Shown: positions 18,801 to 27,250 of the stretch, piece after piece
Layout: every line of letters starts with the position of its first letter
Numbering within the stretch: the stretch's first letter is position 1
Assembly: GCF_004168365.1 (NCBI RefSeq)
Contig: NZ_CP035704.1
Location: 2,914,001 to 2,978,000 of the forward strand
Origin: Pseudolysobacter antarcticus
GTDB lineage: Bacteria; Pseudomonadota; Gammaproteobacteria; Xanthomonadales; Rhodanobacteraceae
Direction: 5' to 3'
DNA length: 64,000 nt
The notes under the pieces: generated by a model
The model's database searches: none
Seen by the model: only the letters and a program-made list of their open reading frames with translations
Told to the model about the DNA's origin: nothing
Position numbers and translations under genes: made by a program

Positions 18801-18911
18801 AAACAACTGCAGCGGCAACTGCAACAGACTGAGTACGCCAAACACCGCGACCAGCAGCACGACCATGCCGACCGCGATCGGATTTTTGAGCGAAGTTTCT
18901 ATCAGTTTCAT
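15810..18911 (-). CDS. RND-family efflux permease with altered proton-relay residues
   Basis: 1033-residue AcrB-type inner-membrane transporter with twelve membrane helices and two large periplasmic loops. The start at ATG 18911 has AGGAG seven bases upstream; a GTG directly before it is the alternative. N-terminal KNPIAVGMVVLLVAVFG and PQISIQTNW are typical. In helix 4, where AcrB has VDDAIVVVEN, this protein reads VEGAIVVSGN, so both relay aspartates are changed (Glu, Gly) and the following Glu is Gly. In helix 10 the AcrB lysine position is Asn (VNHAILLVD). Other branches keep at least one Asp. Substrates are unknown; many RND pumps of this branch have drug or lipid substrates. Confidence 0.93.
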   Translation of the reverse strand: MKLIETSLKNPIAVGMVVLLVAVFGVLSLLQLPLQLFPEIDKPQISIQTNWRAASPEEVESELLEPQEQVLQGLPGVEELDGNAGAGGSNINLTFAIGTDMKNALVEVIGRLNRVRALPRDADRPVVQLGGGGNANESLSWFFVQLLPGTKGPVDQYRHFIENTVKPRIEAVPGVSQVLVNAGPTDEVRITVDMAKAASMGISVADISTRAASSSDVSGGQIEVGRQQYVLRFTGRYQPEQLGELVLAWRDGKPIKLSDVATVETRPPERQNFAYQNGNPAIGLDVHRASGANVLKTLNEVKRVVAELREGTLKAQGLGIEQSFDSSLFINRAVSLLSENLIVGALLALLCVWWFMRDWRATVLIASSIPICLLATFTALHLTGHSLNIISLAGLAFAVGMVVEGAIVVSGNILRLKETGMTPMEAAFKGTHQVVGALIASTITTIAVFLPVVFLRDVEGQIFSDLALTISIAVAISVIVAITVLPAASGWLKAKRLKSGYGDGWPWLTERIMSLTDTRPKQLGWIAGLLVLPLCLTFAFKPQLDYLPPVKRAAIDAYFNFPPGMAPDVVNREIVPGILERMKPYMDGKKQPQLKNWYVLLWPGGGTIGARVVDEKRIGDLERIIRDEIVVGFPDTRVFVEEGNLFGGFGGSARSVAIHLQGEDSAKLNQVAEAGRKLLEAKFPGANVQAFPNTDSAQLELHAVPDDRRIAEAGWDRAALGDIVRTLGDGSWLGEYFNGEQRVPVILRASSGQTPEEIAQTPLVTPNGRIVPLGDLVKLETVLGPTQIRRLDHRRTVTLTVDPPANLALEDALKTIDKDVVPALRKQLPDGTIRLAGSADRLDQTVATIGTNFLLALFVLFLLMAAMFKSLRHAIIVVLTVPLALIGGMLGLRVLGLFAFQPLDLLSMIGFIMMVGVVVNHAILLVDLTRTAQEEGHDLDDAIRMSLNQRLRAILASTLTGALGALPMAINPGPGSVIYRGLAAVNVGGVVVSLIFSLLLLPSLMRLVFVRKQRKALAPPRGERPRIVEAEAA

Positions 18912-19165
18912 CACACCACTCCTGCAACTGCAACCACATCGCGATTTTCGCGCGGGTCGATAGCCAATAGGATGTGGCGCAAGTCATAAAGGTTGCATGC
19001 GCTGCGATGAAACGTGCGCGAGTTGCGCCGGAACGTGCAACCGCGCGCGCTTCGACCGTGTCGAAAGTCATGGTTTGCGGCGAGAGGCCCGAACGAATCG
19101 GGCAATTCAGTGTGCCGCGATTTTTTGTTTATCTTCGAGCCAAACCAAAACACATGTGACGAAAC
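18912..19165. other. Intergenic region upstream of the RND genes
   Basis: 254 bases between the GH30 gene and the RND permease gene, both on the minus strand. It must hold the RND promoter or run-through transcript. I see no convincing promoter hexamer pair, operator palindrome or adjacent regulator gene. Confidence 0.35.
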
Positions 19166-20572
19166 TTACTGCATGCCGCTCGCGAAAATCAGATCGTTGG
19201 TGCCGACAAAGGTGGTAACGCCGTTCGGAAGGATCGCACTGAACTGATTGGCGCTGACCGCGATCGATGCCTGCGCCGCAAGATCGAGCGCGGCTGATGT
19301 AGCCCACGGCACGAGCGAGCTCACGCGCGCATCGGCGATGTTTGCGACGAAGCTCTGGTTGCTGGCCGAATCGTTGATCACGACGATCGCGAATTTTCCG
19401 AGCGGGCCTTGGTACGCACTGACAAAGAGGTTGGGATTCGATTGTCCGCTGACCTCAATGCGCACCCAGCCGGGCCTGACGAATTTTGAAAAATTGCCGA
19501 GCGTATAAAAACGCTTGGTGCTGGCGTTGCGATTTTCCGGATAGCCGATCAAGCCTTCGTTGGTCTCGTTGTATGGGTTGTACAACCACCAGTAATGCCA
19601 GACGCTGACGTTGCCATCGACGATCGCGGCATGGATCCACTTGGCGACGGTCACGCCGTTGGCGATGCTTGGATCGAACGCCTCGAAGCTCGACATTTCG
19701 CTCTGCCACAAAGGCCGCGGATGGCTGCCCTGATACGTCGATGTGCGCGCGTATTGATGCGTCGCATATATGCCGGTGTAGGCCAGCGCGTTCGGATTCG
19801 CCTCGATCGCGGCGGTCATGCCCCACAGGTTGGCCCAGTCGGCATATTCACCGGCAATCAGCACGGGTTTCGGATTCAGAGCAGCGAGTTTCGGCCCGAG
19901 CGCGTTGATGAAATTCACGAACTCGTTATTGCTTACGAGCATCGAAACATAGGTCGCGACATAGTCCGGCTCGTTCTGGATCGAGATTCCGTACAGCGGC
20001 ACACCAGCGTTCTGCTGCAGCAATCCGGCGAACGCAGCGAGACGGATCGCCCAGTCGTCATAATGGCTCGCGCCACAGGTGTGCCCTTGGCCGTCGGTCT
20101 GGCCAGCGGCGGCACACAGATGGCCGCCGGCGAGCTCGCTGTTGTTGTCTTTCCAAGCGGCGGGTGCGCTCCACGGCGCGGCCCAGATTTGTGCGCCACG
20201 CGCTGCTGCCTTGGTCGCGTCCGACCACGCGCCACCGTTCAAACCGCCGTTCGAGGCAATGCCCAAACGCAGCCAGCTCAGGCCGATGCCGCTGGTAGTG
20301 GTGAAATACAGATCGGCCTGCGCATCAGTCAGCGGCTGATCGAGAAACGCATCGGATGCGCCAAATCCCTGCATCGTCTGATGCGTGATCGAAAAATCGA
20401 TGATCGGAATCGCCGTGACGACGGCAGGATCGGTTACGGAATTATCATGGCTGGATGCGCCCGCAATTCCAGCGAGCAGCAATAGCAAACTCGCGAGGAC
20501 AGTCCACGCAGGCTTGCGCAAAAAGCGAACCCAGGCTGCCAGTTTTCCATCGAGATTATTTCCGCTGCGCAT
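19166..20572 (-). CDS. Secreted glycoside hydrolase family 30 (glucuronoxylanase/endo-beta-1,6-glycanase-like)
   Basis: 468 residues, start ATG 20572 preferred because TTGGAAAG precedes it (a TTG 22 codons upstream is weaker). An N-terminal hydrophobic segment (about 25-42, VLASLLLLLAGIAGASS) is a signal peptide or anchor. The catalytic barrel shows the clan GH-A pair: acid/base E201 in SIQNEPDY and nucleophile E292 in LWQSEMSSFE; MQGFGASDAFLDQPLT and WLRLGIASNGG are GH30 entry motifs. A small C-terminal beta domain follows. Closest match by memory is the GH30 subfamily 8 type acting on glucuronoxylan, but the arginine specificity loop cannot be judged here. It probably breaks down plant or microbial polysaccharide outside the cell. 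Confidence 0.85.
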   Translation of the reverse strand: MRSGNNLDGKLAAWVRFLRKPAWTVLASLLLLLAGIAGASSHDNSVTDPAVVTAIPIIDFSITHQTMQGFGASDAFLDQPLTDAQADLYFTTTSGIGLSWLRLGIASNGGLNGGAWSDATKAAARGAQIWAAPWSAPAAWKDNNSELAGGHLCAAAGQTDGQGHTCGASHYDDWAIRLAAFAGLLQQNAGVPLYGISIQNEPDYVATYVSMLVSNNEFVNFINALGPKLAALNPKPVLIAGEYADWANLWGMTAAIEANPNALAYTGIYATHQYARTSTYQGSHPRPLWQSEMSSFEAFDPSIANGVTVAKWIHAAIVDGNVSVWHYWWLYNPYNETNEGLIGYPENRNASTKRFYTLGNFSKFVRPGWVRIEVSGQSNPNLFVSAYQGPLGKFAIVVINDSASNQSFVANIADARVSSLVPWATSAALDLAAQASIAVSANQFSAILPNGVTTFVGTNDLIFASGMQ

Positions 20573-20694
20573 GGCCGCTTTCCAATTGTTCACCGAATGT
20601 GGTGGCTTGCTGGAGAAAGCGTAAAACAGTGTTGGCAAGTCTCATCATGCCGCAAGCATATTTTCGGTTGCGACTTCAGCTCCGCAACATCACG

Positions 20695-21492
20695 TCAGAT
20701 CAGCAGCTGCACCTTGTCCTTGTAGCTGCGCGAGAGTTTGAGTTCGTGGCCGGAATCGAGCCTGAGAAAATACTCGCCGTTCAGATGCGGGCGCAGTTCC
20801 TTGACGCGAGCCAGATTGACGATGGTCGAGCGATGAATGCGCTGGAATACACGTGCATCCAGACGTTGCTCAAGCTCGCGCATGGTGCCGCGCAGGATAT
20901 GCGTATCGTCGTTGGCGTGTATGCACATGTAGTCGCCGGCGGCATCGATCCACTGTATTGCCGCGAGGTCGACACGCACGATGCGTTGGCCATCCTTGAT
21001 CGCGAGTTTGCCGCTCGGTGCCGGCGTTATCTCCTCGTCCAGCGCTTCGGCCAGGCTCAGTTCGCTATTGCCGGAAAGCCGGCTCAGGGTCGCGAGCAGA
21101 CGTTCGCAGTGGCGGCTCGAATCGCGCGCACTGAGCGCGGTGCGCGCGCGTTCGAGCGCCTGATCGAGACGCGTGTCTTCGACCGGTTTGAGCAGATAGT
21201 CGATCGCATTCGCGGCAAACGCATCGATCGCATAATGGTTATACGCGGTGACGAAAATCGTCAGCGGCAACTGCGTCAGCGGCACCGCGCGCAACAACGC
21301 AAAACCGTCCACACCGGGCATCTGTACATCGAGCAACATCAGGTCCGGCTTGAGCACGGAGATCAGCCCGAACGCTTCGCGGCCGTTGCCCGCCTGACCG
21401 ACGATGTCGATATCGGCATGTCGCGCGAGACGCAATTCCAGGCCGCGGCGCGCCAGCGGTTCGTCATCAACAATCAGCGTGCGGATCGTCAT
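20695..21492 (-). CDS. LytTR-family response regulator
   Basis: 265 residues: receiver domain (about 3-115) with acidic pocket DDE (9-11), phosphoacceptor D55 in LLLDVQMPG and KPV switch lysine; LytTR DNA-binding domain (about 160-260) with IQWIDAAGDYMCIHA and FQRIHRSTIVNL, the classical LytTR strands. The start ATG 21492 is fixed by the receiver domain and lies one base after the stop of the histidine kinase gene, so the two are co-translated. LytTR regulators often control surface polysaccharide, autolysis or transport genes; the neighbouring GH30 and RND genes on the same strand are possible targets but this is only proximity. Confidence 0.93.
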   Translation of the reverse strand: MTIRTLIVDDEPLARRGLELRLARHADIDIVGQAGNGREAFGLISVLKPDLMLLDVQMPGVDGFALLRAVPLTQLPLTIFVTAYNHYAIDAFAANAIDYLLKPVEDTRLDQALERARTALSARDSSRHCERLLATLSRLSGNSELSLAEALDEEITPAPSGKLAIKDGQRIVRVDLAAIQWIDAAGDYMCIHANDDTHILRGTMRELEQRLDARVFQRIHRSTIVNLARVKELRPHLNGEYFLRLDSGHELKLSRSYKDKVQLLI

Positions 21493-21493
21493 C

Positions 21494-22570
21494 TCAGTTG
21501 CCTGCTGGCGCCGCTTCGAACGGCAACCGCAAATGCACTTCGACACCGTGCGGCTGGCGATTGGCGATGCTGAAACTCTGCCGTTCGCCGTACAACACCC
21601 GCAAACGCTCACGCGTATTCGCCAGACCCACGCCACGACACGGCAACTGTTTGTCCGGAAAATCGTCGCTGCCCGGACCATCGTCGCGCAGACGCAAATC
21701 GAGGTCGTCGCCGTCGCGTCGCGCCAGCAATTCGACCGAGCCGCCCTGTTCGCGTTTGGCGATCGCATACTTCACTGCGTTCTCGATCAGCGGCTGCAGG
21801 ATCAGGCTCGGCACCAGTGCGTTGCGCGCCTCGGGGGCGATGTCCATGATGACCTGCAGACGTTCGCCGAAGCGCAATTGTTCGATGCCGAGATATAGAT
21901 TTAATGCCTCGATTTCCTGAGCGAGACTCACGCGCTGCACCGGATCGGAATCCAGCGAATAACGCAGGAAAGCGCTGAGGCTGCTGACCATGCGATTGGC
22001 CGTATCCTGTTTGGCATCGAGGATCAAGGTCGAAATCGCATTCAGCGTATTGAACAAAAAATGTGGGTTGAGCTGATAACGCAGCATCTTCAATTGCGCC
22101 TCGTGCGCCATCGCCAACGCCTGCAGCGCAGCCAGTTTCTGCTGCTGCAGTTGTCGGTTGAACTTGATGCCGAAATACAGCCCGCTCCACGACAACAACA
22201 CATACAACATCGACCCGAAATAACCGATGTAACCAAGCACACTATCGGGCCGGCAATCATCGCAATAGCGGAACGTGATCGTGGCATAACATGTGGCGAA
22301 AACGATCGCGGCAACGACCAGCATGCACGCCGCGCGCCAGCTCATGCGCCGCATCGGCAAATGCCACAACGCACGGTAGCCGAGGCGCAGAACGCACGTG
22401 ATCAGGAAACCGATACTCGCGCACGCGAGCGACACGAACACATAGTCCCACGATTTGCCGTAACCGATCGCGCTGAGAAAATTCAACGTGAAATATCCCA
22501 CCCAGCCACATACCTGCAACGGCCAGAAAGTGATGCGCGAACTTGCCAAGACGGATTTCAGTCGGAACAT
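21494..22570 (-). CDS. LytS/YehU-type sensor histidine kinase
   Basis: 358 residues: four predicted membrane helices in the N-terminal 135 residues, then a short coiled linker (RQLQQQKLAALQALAMAHEAQ), the phosphoacceptor histidine in LNPHFLFNTLNAIS, and a HATPase domain with PLIENAVKYAI (N box), DDGPGS (G1) and GVGLANTRERL (G2). It is the partner of the LytTR regulator directly downstream. CysCys-like CDDC in the last periplasmic loop is visible but of unknown meaning. Divergent from nbaC, so 22571-22758 is a shared promoter region. Confidence 0.92.
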   Translation of the reverse strand: MFRLKSVLASSRITFWPLQVCGWVGYFTLNFLSAIGYGKSWDYVFVSLACASIGFLITCVLRLGYRALWHLPMRRMSWRAACMLVVAAIVFATCYATITFRYCDDCRPDSVLGYIGYFGSMLYVLLSWSGLYFGIKFNRQLQQQKLAALQALAMAHEAQLKMLRYQLNPHFLFNTLNAISTLILDAKQDTANRMVSSLSAFLRYSLDSDPVQRVSLAQEIEALNLYLGIEQLRFGERLQVIMDIAPEARNALVPSLILQPLIENAVKYAIAKREQGGSVELLARRDGDDLDLRLRDDGPGSDDFPDKQLPCRGVGLANTRERLRVLYGERQSFSIANRQPHGVEVHLRLPFEAAPAGN

Positions 22571-22758
22571 TTTTTGCGGCGGCGATTGGATTGCCCGCTA
22601 TGCTAGATCGTTTCGCAGCCGATCGCATTCGCTTCGGCGCGAATCAGTAACGCTTGGTCGTATTGCCGCGGTTGAACGCAATACAGCCATCTGAGCGCAC
22701 ACTTTGCAAAGCACCACGCCGGCCATTATTGTGAGCCGACTTTTTCCGGATCGATCCC
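22571..22758. promoter_or_regulatory. Divergent control region between the sensor kinase gene and nbaC
   Basis: 188 bases separating oppositely transcribed genes; it should hold the promoter of the kynurenine genes. A 10-bp palindrome CTTTGCAAAG lies about 60 bases upstream of the nbaC start and is a candidate operator. No kynR-type regulator gene is seen nearby, and no hexamer pair is good enough to name. Confidence 0.35.
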
Positions 22759-23295
22759 ATGCGCCTGTCACCGCCCATCAATCTGCAACACTGGATCACT
22801 GAGAACCGCCACCTGCTTAAACCGCCGGTCGGCAACAAGCTGATCTGGCAGGATCAGGATTTTTTCTGCATGGCGGTCGGCGGTCCGAACCAGCGCACCG
22901 ATTATCACTGGGACGAAGGCCCGGAATTTTTTCACCAGCTCGAAGGCGAGATGGTGCTCAAGGTGATGGAAGACGGCAAACCACGCGATATTCCGATTCG
23001 CGCTGGCGAAATTTTCCTGCTGCCACCGCGCGTGCCGCACTCGCCGCAGCGCATGCCGGATTCGGTCGGACTGGTGATCGAGCGCAAACGCCTCGCGCAG
23101 GAAAAAGATGGCCTGATGTGGTTTTGCGAAAATTGTCACCACAAGTTGTATGAAGAATTTTTCGCGTTGACCAATATCGAGACGCAGTTCCAAGCGGTGT
23201 TCGAGCGTTTTTATCGCTCGATCGAGGATCGTACCTGCAGCGAGTGCGGACAGGTGCATCCAGTGCCGGAAAAATACCTCGCGCCACAAATATAA
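22759..23295 (+). CDS. nbaC: 3-hydroxyanthranilate 3,4-dioxygenase
   Basis: 178-residue non-haem iron cupin dioxygenase that opens the ring of 3-hydroxyanthranilate to aminocarboxymuconate semialdehyde. Iron ligands H50, E56 and H94 lie in [11 protein letters not shown] and [10 protein letters not shown]46 binds substrate. The bacterial-type C-terminal rubredoxin-like iron site is complete: C123-x-x-C126 and C160-x-x-C163. It is the first gene of the plus-strand block that also encodes ACMSD, kynureninase and kynurenine monooxygenase; some genomes name it kynHAAO/haoA. Start ATG 22759 directly follows the divergent control region. Confidence 0.95.
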   Translation: MRLSPPINLQHWITENRHLLKPPVGNKLIWQDQDFFCMAVGGPNQRTDYHWDEGPEFFHQLEGEMVLKVMEDGKPRDIPIRAGEIFLLPPRVPHSPQRMPDSVGLVIERKRLAQEKDGLMWFCENCHHKLYEEFFALTNIETQFQAVFERFYRSIEDRTCSECGQVHPVPEKYLAPQI

Positions 23296-23344
23296 AAAGC
23301 CCGCTGCGTACCATTCACGGCGCGGAGCGGTTAGACTTGTGCGC

Positions 23345-23944
23345 ATGTTTTTTCGTACACCCCGCTTGAGTGGAATCGCCTTGCGCAGCCGTGACGCGCC
23401 GGCCCGTTCGTGGCTAGTCGTTTTGCTCGCGCTGATCTGCGTATTGCCCGCTTATGCCGCGGAGTTGCGCAATTTTCGCCCGCGCGGCACGAGCCTCGAT
23501 ATCACGGTGCCGGTGGAGTGGATTCCGGTCGATGCCGGCACCGATCCGGACCGCATCCAGCTCGCGTTTCAAGTACGCAATCCGGCCAGCGCCGACAACG
23601 CACAAGCGGCCAATGTCGGCGTGGTGATCTTTGTTGGCGCGGCGATGGCCACGTTCCGCAAAACGCGCGGCGAGGCGACCCTCGACAACACGCATTTTCC
23701 AGGTTACGTCGAACTCGAACATAGCGCCAACGACAGCGAAGAAGCGATCCGCTATCAGATTCGCAAGGGCGATCAGACCACCGTGATTCGCGAAAACTTC
23801 CTGTGGAACGCCGACACCGGCATCGTTATCGTAGCGAGTGCGCCCGATCTCGATGCGGCGAGTGCCGAATGGAAACAGGAATACGCGCGTGGCATCGATA
23901 TCCTGCTCGGCTCGTTGCGCCGTAGCATCGCACCGAAACCATGA
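23345..23944 (+). CDS. Exported protein of unknown function, paralogue of the protein at 27251-27769
   Basis: About 199 residues with a signal peptide ending near LPAYAAEL. The mature part is a small alpha/beta domain: THE PATTERN LDITVPVEWIPVD, then LAFQVRNPAS, a YVELEH/RYQIRKGD centre, an ENFLWN segment and a final helix W-K-Q-E-Y-x-x-G-I-D-I-L-L-G-S. The protein at 27251-27769 repeats this order (FKVPSDWSMI, IAFQVKDPAD, YRDMYLF, W-x-K-A-Y-x-x-G-C-D-L-L-M-S-S). Both lie among kynurenine genes. A GTG two codons upstream is an alternative start. I do not recognise the family; a periplasmic substrate-binding or accessory role is possible but not shown. Confidence 0.75.
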   Translation: MFFRTPRLSGIALRSRDAPARSWLVVLLALICVLPAYAAELRNFRPRGTSLDITVPVEWIPVDAGTDPDRIQLAFQVRNPASADNAQAANVGVVIFVGAAMATFRKTRGEATLDNTHFPGYVELEHSANDSEEAIRYQIRKGDQTTVIRENFLWNADTGIVIVASAPDLDAASAEWKQEYARGIDILLGSLRRSIAPKP

Positions 23945-23996
23945 GTGTGATGCAGCGAATGATGCGACTTTATCGCGCACGGAATTGCTGAACTCC

Positions 23997-26198
23997 GTGT
24001 CGACTCCCGCGCCGCGTTTCCACTCGTATCTGCTGCAGGAAATGTTGCGGCTGAAGCCGCGCGAGGTGCCGTACAGCGTGGCACTGCGCAACACCTTCGG
24101 ATTTCTCTTGCCGCTGGTGGTGGGCGCGCTGAGTGGCCACATCGAGGCCGGCGCGGGTGTTGCCGCCGGCACCTTGAACGTGATGTTTTCGGATCGTCCC
24201 GGGCCGTATCGCCTGCGCCTGCAACGCATGTTGTCGGCGGCGTTGATGGCGGGCTTGTCGGCCTTTGTCGGATTTTCACTCGGCGGCCACGACATCCTGA
24301 TTGTGATCGCGACCGCATTGTGCGGATTCGGCGGGGCGATGCTTGTGGCGCTCGGGCCGGAAGCCGCGCGCGTCGGCTTGACCAGCATGATCCTGCTGAT
24401 CGTGTGCGGCGCCGAGGCGCGCGCGCCGGAGCCTGCGTTGGTCGCCTCCGCGCTGATTTTTACTGGCGGTTTGCTGCAGACCCTGCTCGCGATCGCGGCG
24501 TGGCCACTGCAACGTTATCGGCCCGAGCGTTATGCGCTGGCGGCGGTGTATGCGGAGCTCGCGACCAATACGCGCCAGCGCCACGAAAGCCATCAGGCGC
24601 CACCACTCACCGAAGCGATCAATAATCTGCAGGTGCTGCTGCACGGCGCGCATCGCGCTCGTGGTCTCGCGATGGATGCGTTTCGCGTGCTCGCCGGCGT
24701 GGCCGAACGCCTGCGCATTGAGCTGCTCGCGCTGGCCGATCTGCGCGAACAATTCACGGTCGCGGCGAACCAGCATCGCCTCGGGCAGCTGCTCGCGCGC
24801 AGTGGCGACGTGCTGGACGCAATCGCCGATGCGTTGCGCAATGGCGCGGCACCGCTGCATGCGGAAAACCTGATCGCGAGTTACGAAATCGTGCTCGCGG
24901 AAATGATCGCTGCGCGTGACAGTGGTCGCGATGTGCGCAACGCCCCACTCACGCATATCGCCTGCGCGCGTGCGGTCGGCCTCGGCGGTCAATTGCGCGC
25001 CGCGGTGCGCAATGCCAGTCACGCCGGTAGTCGTGGCGAACTGCAAGCGCAGGAAATCGAACTGCGCTTGCCGCAGGCATTGCGCCCGGGCAATCCGCTC
25101 GCTACCTTGCGCGCCAATCTTTCGTTGTCTTCGATCGCATGCCGACATGCGATTCGCTGCGCCGTTTGTCTGGCCCTCGCGGTGACCGTCGAACGCTTGT
25201 CCGGCCTCGCACATGGCTACTGGATTCCGATGACATTGGCGATCGTGCTGAAGCCGGATTTCGGCGGCACATTCACGTTCGCGTTGTTGCGCGTGATCGG
25301 CACGCTGGTTGGATTGGTGTTGGCGACAGCGATCGTGCACTTCGCGCTCGGCGGCATCTGGGAGCGCATCATCCTGCTCGGTCTTTTGTGCTTTGCGTTT
25401 CGCGAACTTGCAGCGATGCACTACGGCATTGCGATCGCGATGCTGACCGGCCTGATCGTGGTTTTGTTGTCATTACTCGGGGAAGCGGCTGGCGACACGA
25501 TGCTCGCGCGCGGTGTCGGCACGATCGGCGGCAGCACACTCGCACTGCTCGCGTATGCATTGTGGCCGACGTGGGAACGTTCGCGCGTGCGACCGGCACT
25601 CGCCACGCTGGTTGAGGCGTATCGCAATTATTTTTCGACCTTGTTCGATGCCGACGAGCGCGCGCGAACCGATGCCCGCAGCGCCGCACGCGCGGCGCGC
25701 ACCAACGTGCAGGCATCTTTGGAACGGCTGCGCGCCGAGCCGCGGGCCGATGTCGAACTGAGCCGTCTCGCCGAAGGCATCGTCGCCAATACCAATCGAT
25801 TTGCGCGCGCCGCGATGAGCCTCGAAGCCGAGCTGCAATCCACCAGCATTCTACCGCAGCGCGAAAGTACACTCGCATTTTCCGCGCGCATCGGCGCCAC
25901 GCTAGGCGACGTGGCGACTGCGCTGCGCTCGCAGCAGCCGATCGCCGTGACCGCCGAGCTGCGCGCGCATCAGCAGGCCTTTGCGCAAGCGCTGGAACCC
26001 GCGCTCGATCTACCCGAGCAACGCGATCTCGCCTTGGCGCTGATCCACACCAGCGACCGCATCACCGACAGCGTCGACACACTCGCGCATCTGCTCGAAA
26101 CGAATAATCCCGCCGAGGCCGCGGATCTTCCCGCCGCGCTCGATACGAATTCCAGGAATGCGAAACTCGACGCTGCCAAGCGCACGCGCAACGGGTAA
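23997..26198 (+). CDS. FUSC-family membrane protein (YccS/YhfK/AaeB-like putative aromatic acid exporter)
   Basis: About 733 residues. Two hydrophobic blocks, each of several helices (about residues 30-165 and 380-520), alternate with cytoplasmic helical regions, the layout of FUSC proteins such as AaeB, YccS and YhfK. The second block opens with HAIRCAVCLALAVTVERLSG and GYWIPMTLAIVLKPDFGGT, a recognisable FUSC signature. Start is uncertain: GTG 23997 is used here; TTG 23985 is possible, and further upstream would overlap the preceding gene. Located between nbaC and ACMSD genes, so export of hydroxyanthranilate, picolinate or quinolinate-like acids is an attractive but untested idea. Confidence 0.85.
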   Translation: MSTPAPRFHSYLLQEMLRLKPREVPYSVALRNTFGFLLPLVVGALSGHIEAGAGVAAGTLNVMFSDRPGPYRLRLQRMLSAALMAGLSAFVGFSLGGHDILIVIATALCGFGGAMLVALGPEAARVGLTSMILLIVCGAEARAPEPALVASALIFTGGLLQTLLAIAAWPLQRYRPERYALAAVYAELATNTRQRHESHQAPPLTEAINNLQVLLHGAHRARGLAMDAFRVLAGVAERLRIELLALADLREQFTVAANQHRLGQLLARSGDVLDAIADALRNGAAPLHAENLIASYEIVLAEMIAARDSGRDVRNAPLTHIACARAVGLGGQLRAAVRNASHAGSRGELQAQEIELRLPQALRPGNPLATLRANLSLSSIACRHAIRCAVCLALAVTVERLSGLAHGYWIPMTLAIVLKPDFGGTFTFALLRVIGTLVGLVLATAIVHFALGGIWERIILLGLLCFAFRELAAMHYGIAIAMLTGLIVVLLSLLGEAAGDTMLARGVGTIGGSTLALLAYALWPTWERSRVRPALATLVEAYRNYFSTLFDADERARTDARSAARAARTNVQASLERLRAEPRADVELSRLAEGIVANTNRFARAAMSLEAELQSTSILPQRESTLAFSARIGATLGDVATALRSQQPIAVTAELRAHQQAFAQALEPALDLPEQRDLALALIHTSDRITDSVDTLAHLLETNNPAEAADLPAALDTNSRNAKLDAAKRTRNG

Positions 26199-26207
26199 AC
26201 TTGGCGC

Positions 26208-27227
26208 ATGCTGAAAATCGATACCCACGCCCATATCCTGCCGCGCGACTGGCCGAATCTCGCCGAGAAATACGCCGATCCGCGTTTCCCGGTGATCCAC
26301 CATACCGACGACGGCAGCCATCGCATCTACAAGGACGGCCATTTCTTCCGCGAGATCTGGCCGAACACCTGGGATGCGCAATTGCGCATCGACGAATACG
26401 CGCAACATGGCGTGCAGACGCAGGTGATATCGACCGTGCCGGTGATGTTTTCGTACTGGGCCAAACCGAGTCAGGCGCTGGAGTTGCACCAGCATCTGAA
26501 CGATCACATGGCCGGACTGTGTCGCGCTTATCCGCAGCATTACGCCGGTATCGCGACCGTACCGCTGCAGTCGCCGACGCTGGCTATACAGGAGCTCGAA
26601 CGCAGTATCGAGCAGCTCGGGCTGCAAGGCGTGCAGATCGGTTCGCATATCAACGACTGGAATCTCGACGCCGAAGAATTGTTCCCGTTTTTTGAAGCTG
26701 CCGCCGATCTCGGCGCGGCGATCCTCGTGCATCCGTGGGACATGATGGGCCGCGAGTCGATGCCGAAATACTGGCTGCCGTGGCTGGTCGGCATGCCAGC
26801 CGAACAATCGCGTGCGGCGTGTTGCCTGATCTTTGGCGGTGTGCTCGAACGGTTGCCTAATTTGCGCGTATGCCTGGCGCATGGTGGGGGTTCATTTCCT
26901 TACACGATCGGGCGCATCGAGCACGGTTTTCGCATGCGTCCGGATCTGGTCGCGACCGACAACGCACGCAATCCGCGCGAATATTTCGAGCGGCTTTTTT
27001 TCGACTCGTGTGTGCACGATGAACAAGCGTTGCGTTATCTGATCGAGGTCGCCGGTGCCGAACACGTGATGCTTGGCACCGACTATCCGTTCCCGCTCGG
27101 TGAACAGAAACCCGGCAGCGGCATCGCCAAACTCGATCTGCCGCTGCCACAACAAGCGCAGCTTTATCATGCCAGCGCGCTGCAATGGCTCGGTCTGCCC
27201 ACCAGCCGTTTTCAACGCGCCGAATAA
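26208..27227 (+). CDS. nbaD: 2-amino-3-carboxymuconate-6-semialdehyde decarboxylase (ACMSD)
   Basis: 339-residue zinc amidohydrolase-fold decarboxylase that diverts aminocarboxymuconate semialdehyde from spontaneous quinolinate formation to aminomuconate semialdehyde. Metal ligands are H7 and H9 (IDTHAHILP), H175 (HPWDMMG) and D292 (GTDYPFPLGE); the catalytic histidine is H225 (LAHGGGSFPYT). Length and every motif match bacterial and animal ACMSD. It starts 9 bases after the FUSC stop. Its product is the substrate of the aldehyde dehydrogenase encoded at 10.4 kb. Confidence 0.96.
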   Translation: MLKIDTHAHILPRDWPNLAEKYADPRFPVIHHTDDGSHRIYKDGHFFREIWPNTWDAQLRIDEYAQHGVQTQVISTVPVMFSYWAKPSQALELHQHLNDHMAGLCRAYPQHYAGIATVPLQSPTLAIQELERSIEQLGLQGVQIGSHINDWNLDAEELFPFFEAAADLGAAILVHPWDMMGRESMPKYWLPWLVGMPAEQSRAACCLIFGGVLERLPNLRVCLAHGGGSFPYTIGRIEHGFRMRPDLVATDNARNPREYFERLFFDSCVHDEQALRYLIEVAGAEHVMLGTDYPFPLGEQKPGSGIAKLDLPLPQQAQLYHASALQWLGLPTSRFQRAE

Positions 27228-27250
27228 TTTCTATCGACTTGGAGACTTCG

